Below, piece by piece: positions 63,700 to 64,000 of a stretch of DNA of 64,000 nucleotides. The first letter of the stretch is position 1, and every line of letters begins with the position of its first letter. The DNA lies in the NCBI GenBank assembly GCA_023415545.1, contig JAEZKJ010000177.1, positions 57,575-121,574 of the forward strand, read 5' to 3'. The translations under genes and the position numbers were made by a program. The notes beneath the pieces are model-generated. The model was not told the origin of the DNA. It did not search any database and saw nothing but the letters and a program-made list of their open reading frames with translations. The stretch comes from Bacteroidota bacterium (GTDB taxonomy: Bacteria; Bacteroidota; Bacteroidia; Bacteroidales; Bacteroidaceae).

Positions 63700-64000
63700 T
63701 TTTTATTTCTATGATAAGTCAATCTTACTACTATATATCCCATCATTATTAATATTATCTTCTGAGCAGATGGATCATATTTTTATTCTTAACATATTTT
63801 TTTTCTTCGATTTAACTCTCTGTTCATCATACTACTTATCCCATTCAATACGCAAAACCTGCCCATTTCATCGAAAAAAGTTGTTCGATTATTTGGATTG
63901 TATGTTGTAAAGCACTAATTTTGCACCCGCTTTCAAGAGAGAGGGACACAGCAATGAAATTGTGAAAAGGTTGATCATCTGAAAATGATTGGTTGATTAA
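63700..64000. other. Intergenic region to the window end
   Basis: AT-rich sequence with no supportable gene up to about 63890, followed by a plus-strand promoter near 63892-63923. The last 70 bp (AAGAGAGAGGGACACAGC and onward) appear to be the leader of a gene or RNA beyond the window, including a small ATCAT/ATGAT hairpin. Confidence 0.4.
63892..63923 (+). promoter_or_regulatory. Plus-strand promoter reading out of the window
   Basis: TTTG (63892-63895) and TAATTTTG (63916-63923) are 20 bp apart, matching the Bacteroidetes -33/-7 promoter. The transcript would start near 63930 and run beyond the window. Confidence 0.65.

Noticed and set aside
1..64000. CRISPR arrays, rRNA genes, integrases or transposases
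   Set aside because: No regularly spaced repeats, no rRNA sequence and no recombinase or transposase motifs were found on either strand.

Overview
The window reads as chromosomal DNA of an AT-rich member of the Bacteroidales. Supporting this are succinate/propionate-type central metabolism (two-subunit methylmalonyl-CoA mutase, malate dehydrogenase, malic enzyme, two hexameric glutamate dehydrogenases), a CarboxypepD_reg/plug/barrel outer-membrane protein, a PG0541-type small protein behind an RND pump, weak or absent Shine-Dalgarno sequences, and many copies of the Bacteroidetes -7 promoter element TAnnTTTG just upstream of genes. Genus cannot be fixed from sequence alone. No rRNA, tRNA, CRISPR array, transposase or integrase was recognised.

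Layout. 1-7.3 kb (minus): start of cysK, an outer-membrane barrel protein, and the mutA-mutB operon. 7.6-11 kb (plus): an AspT/YidE-type transporter and an ABC-F ATPase. 11-14.9 kb (minus): a secreted DUF2264 protein, rfbB and a YfcE-like phosphoesterase. 15-24.8 kb: ppk1, a cytidylate-kinase-like protein and a MATE pump, then a plus-strand housekeeping run (secreted S8 protease, xseA-xseB, ilvE, a DUF975 membrane protein, trmB-mrp). 26-34 kb (minus): an MsbA-like ABC exporter, a TolC/HlyD/two-permease ABC-2 efflux operon and a coiled-coil membrane-anchored protein. 34-45.7 kb: mdh, a fimbrillin/GLUG-like lipoprotein, two gdhA paralogues flanking a receiver/PEP-synthase-N-domain protein, and malic enzyme. 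46-52.6 kb (plus): a TetR-TolC-MFP-RND-PII-like efflux operon.

The last 11 kb (about 52.9-63.5 kb) is different. Every gene is on the minus strand, G+C and codon choice look clearly higher than in the rest, and the genes form a carbohydrate catabolic locus: FadR/GntR regulator, RhaT-like symporter, enolase-superfamily sugar-acid dehydratase, two GH127 enzymes, aldehyde dehydrogenase and an HpcH/HpaI aldolase. Together they fit release of an L-sugar from plant glycan, dehydration of its aldonic acid to a 2-keto-3-deoxy acid, aldol cleavage to pyruvate plus an aldehyde, and oxidation of the aldehyde. No sugar dehydrogenase or lactonase is present. The locus is eroding: a sulfatase reduced to signal peptide plus C-terminus, a broken VOC-domain gene, and an uxaC fragment lie in or beside it. 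At its left edge is a 122-bp G+C-rich segment with nested complementary arms, bracketed by perfect 11-bp direct repeats, which may be a small inserted element or structured RNA.
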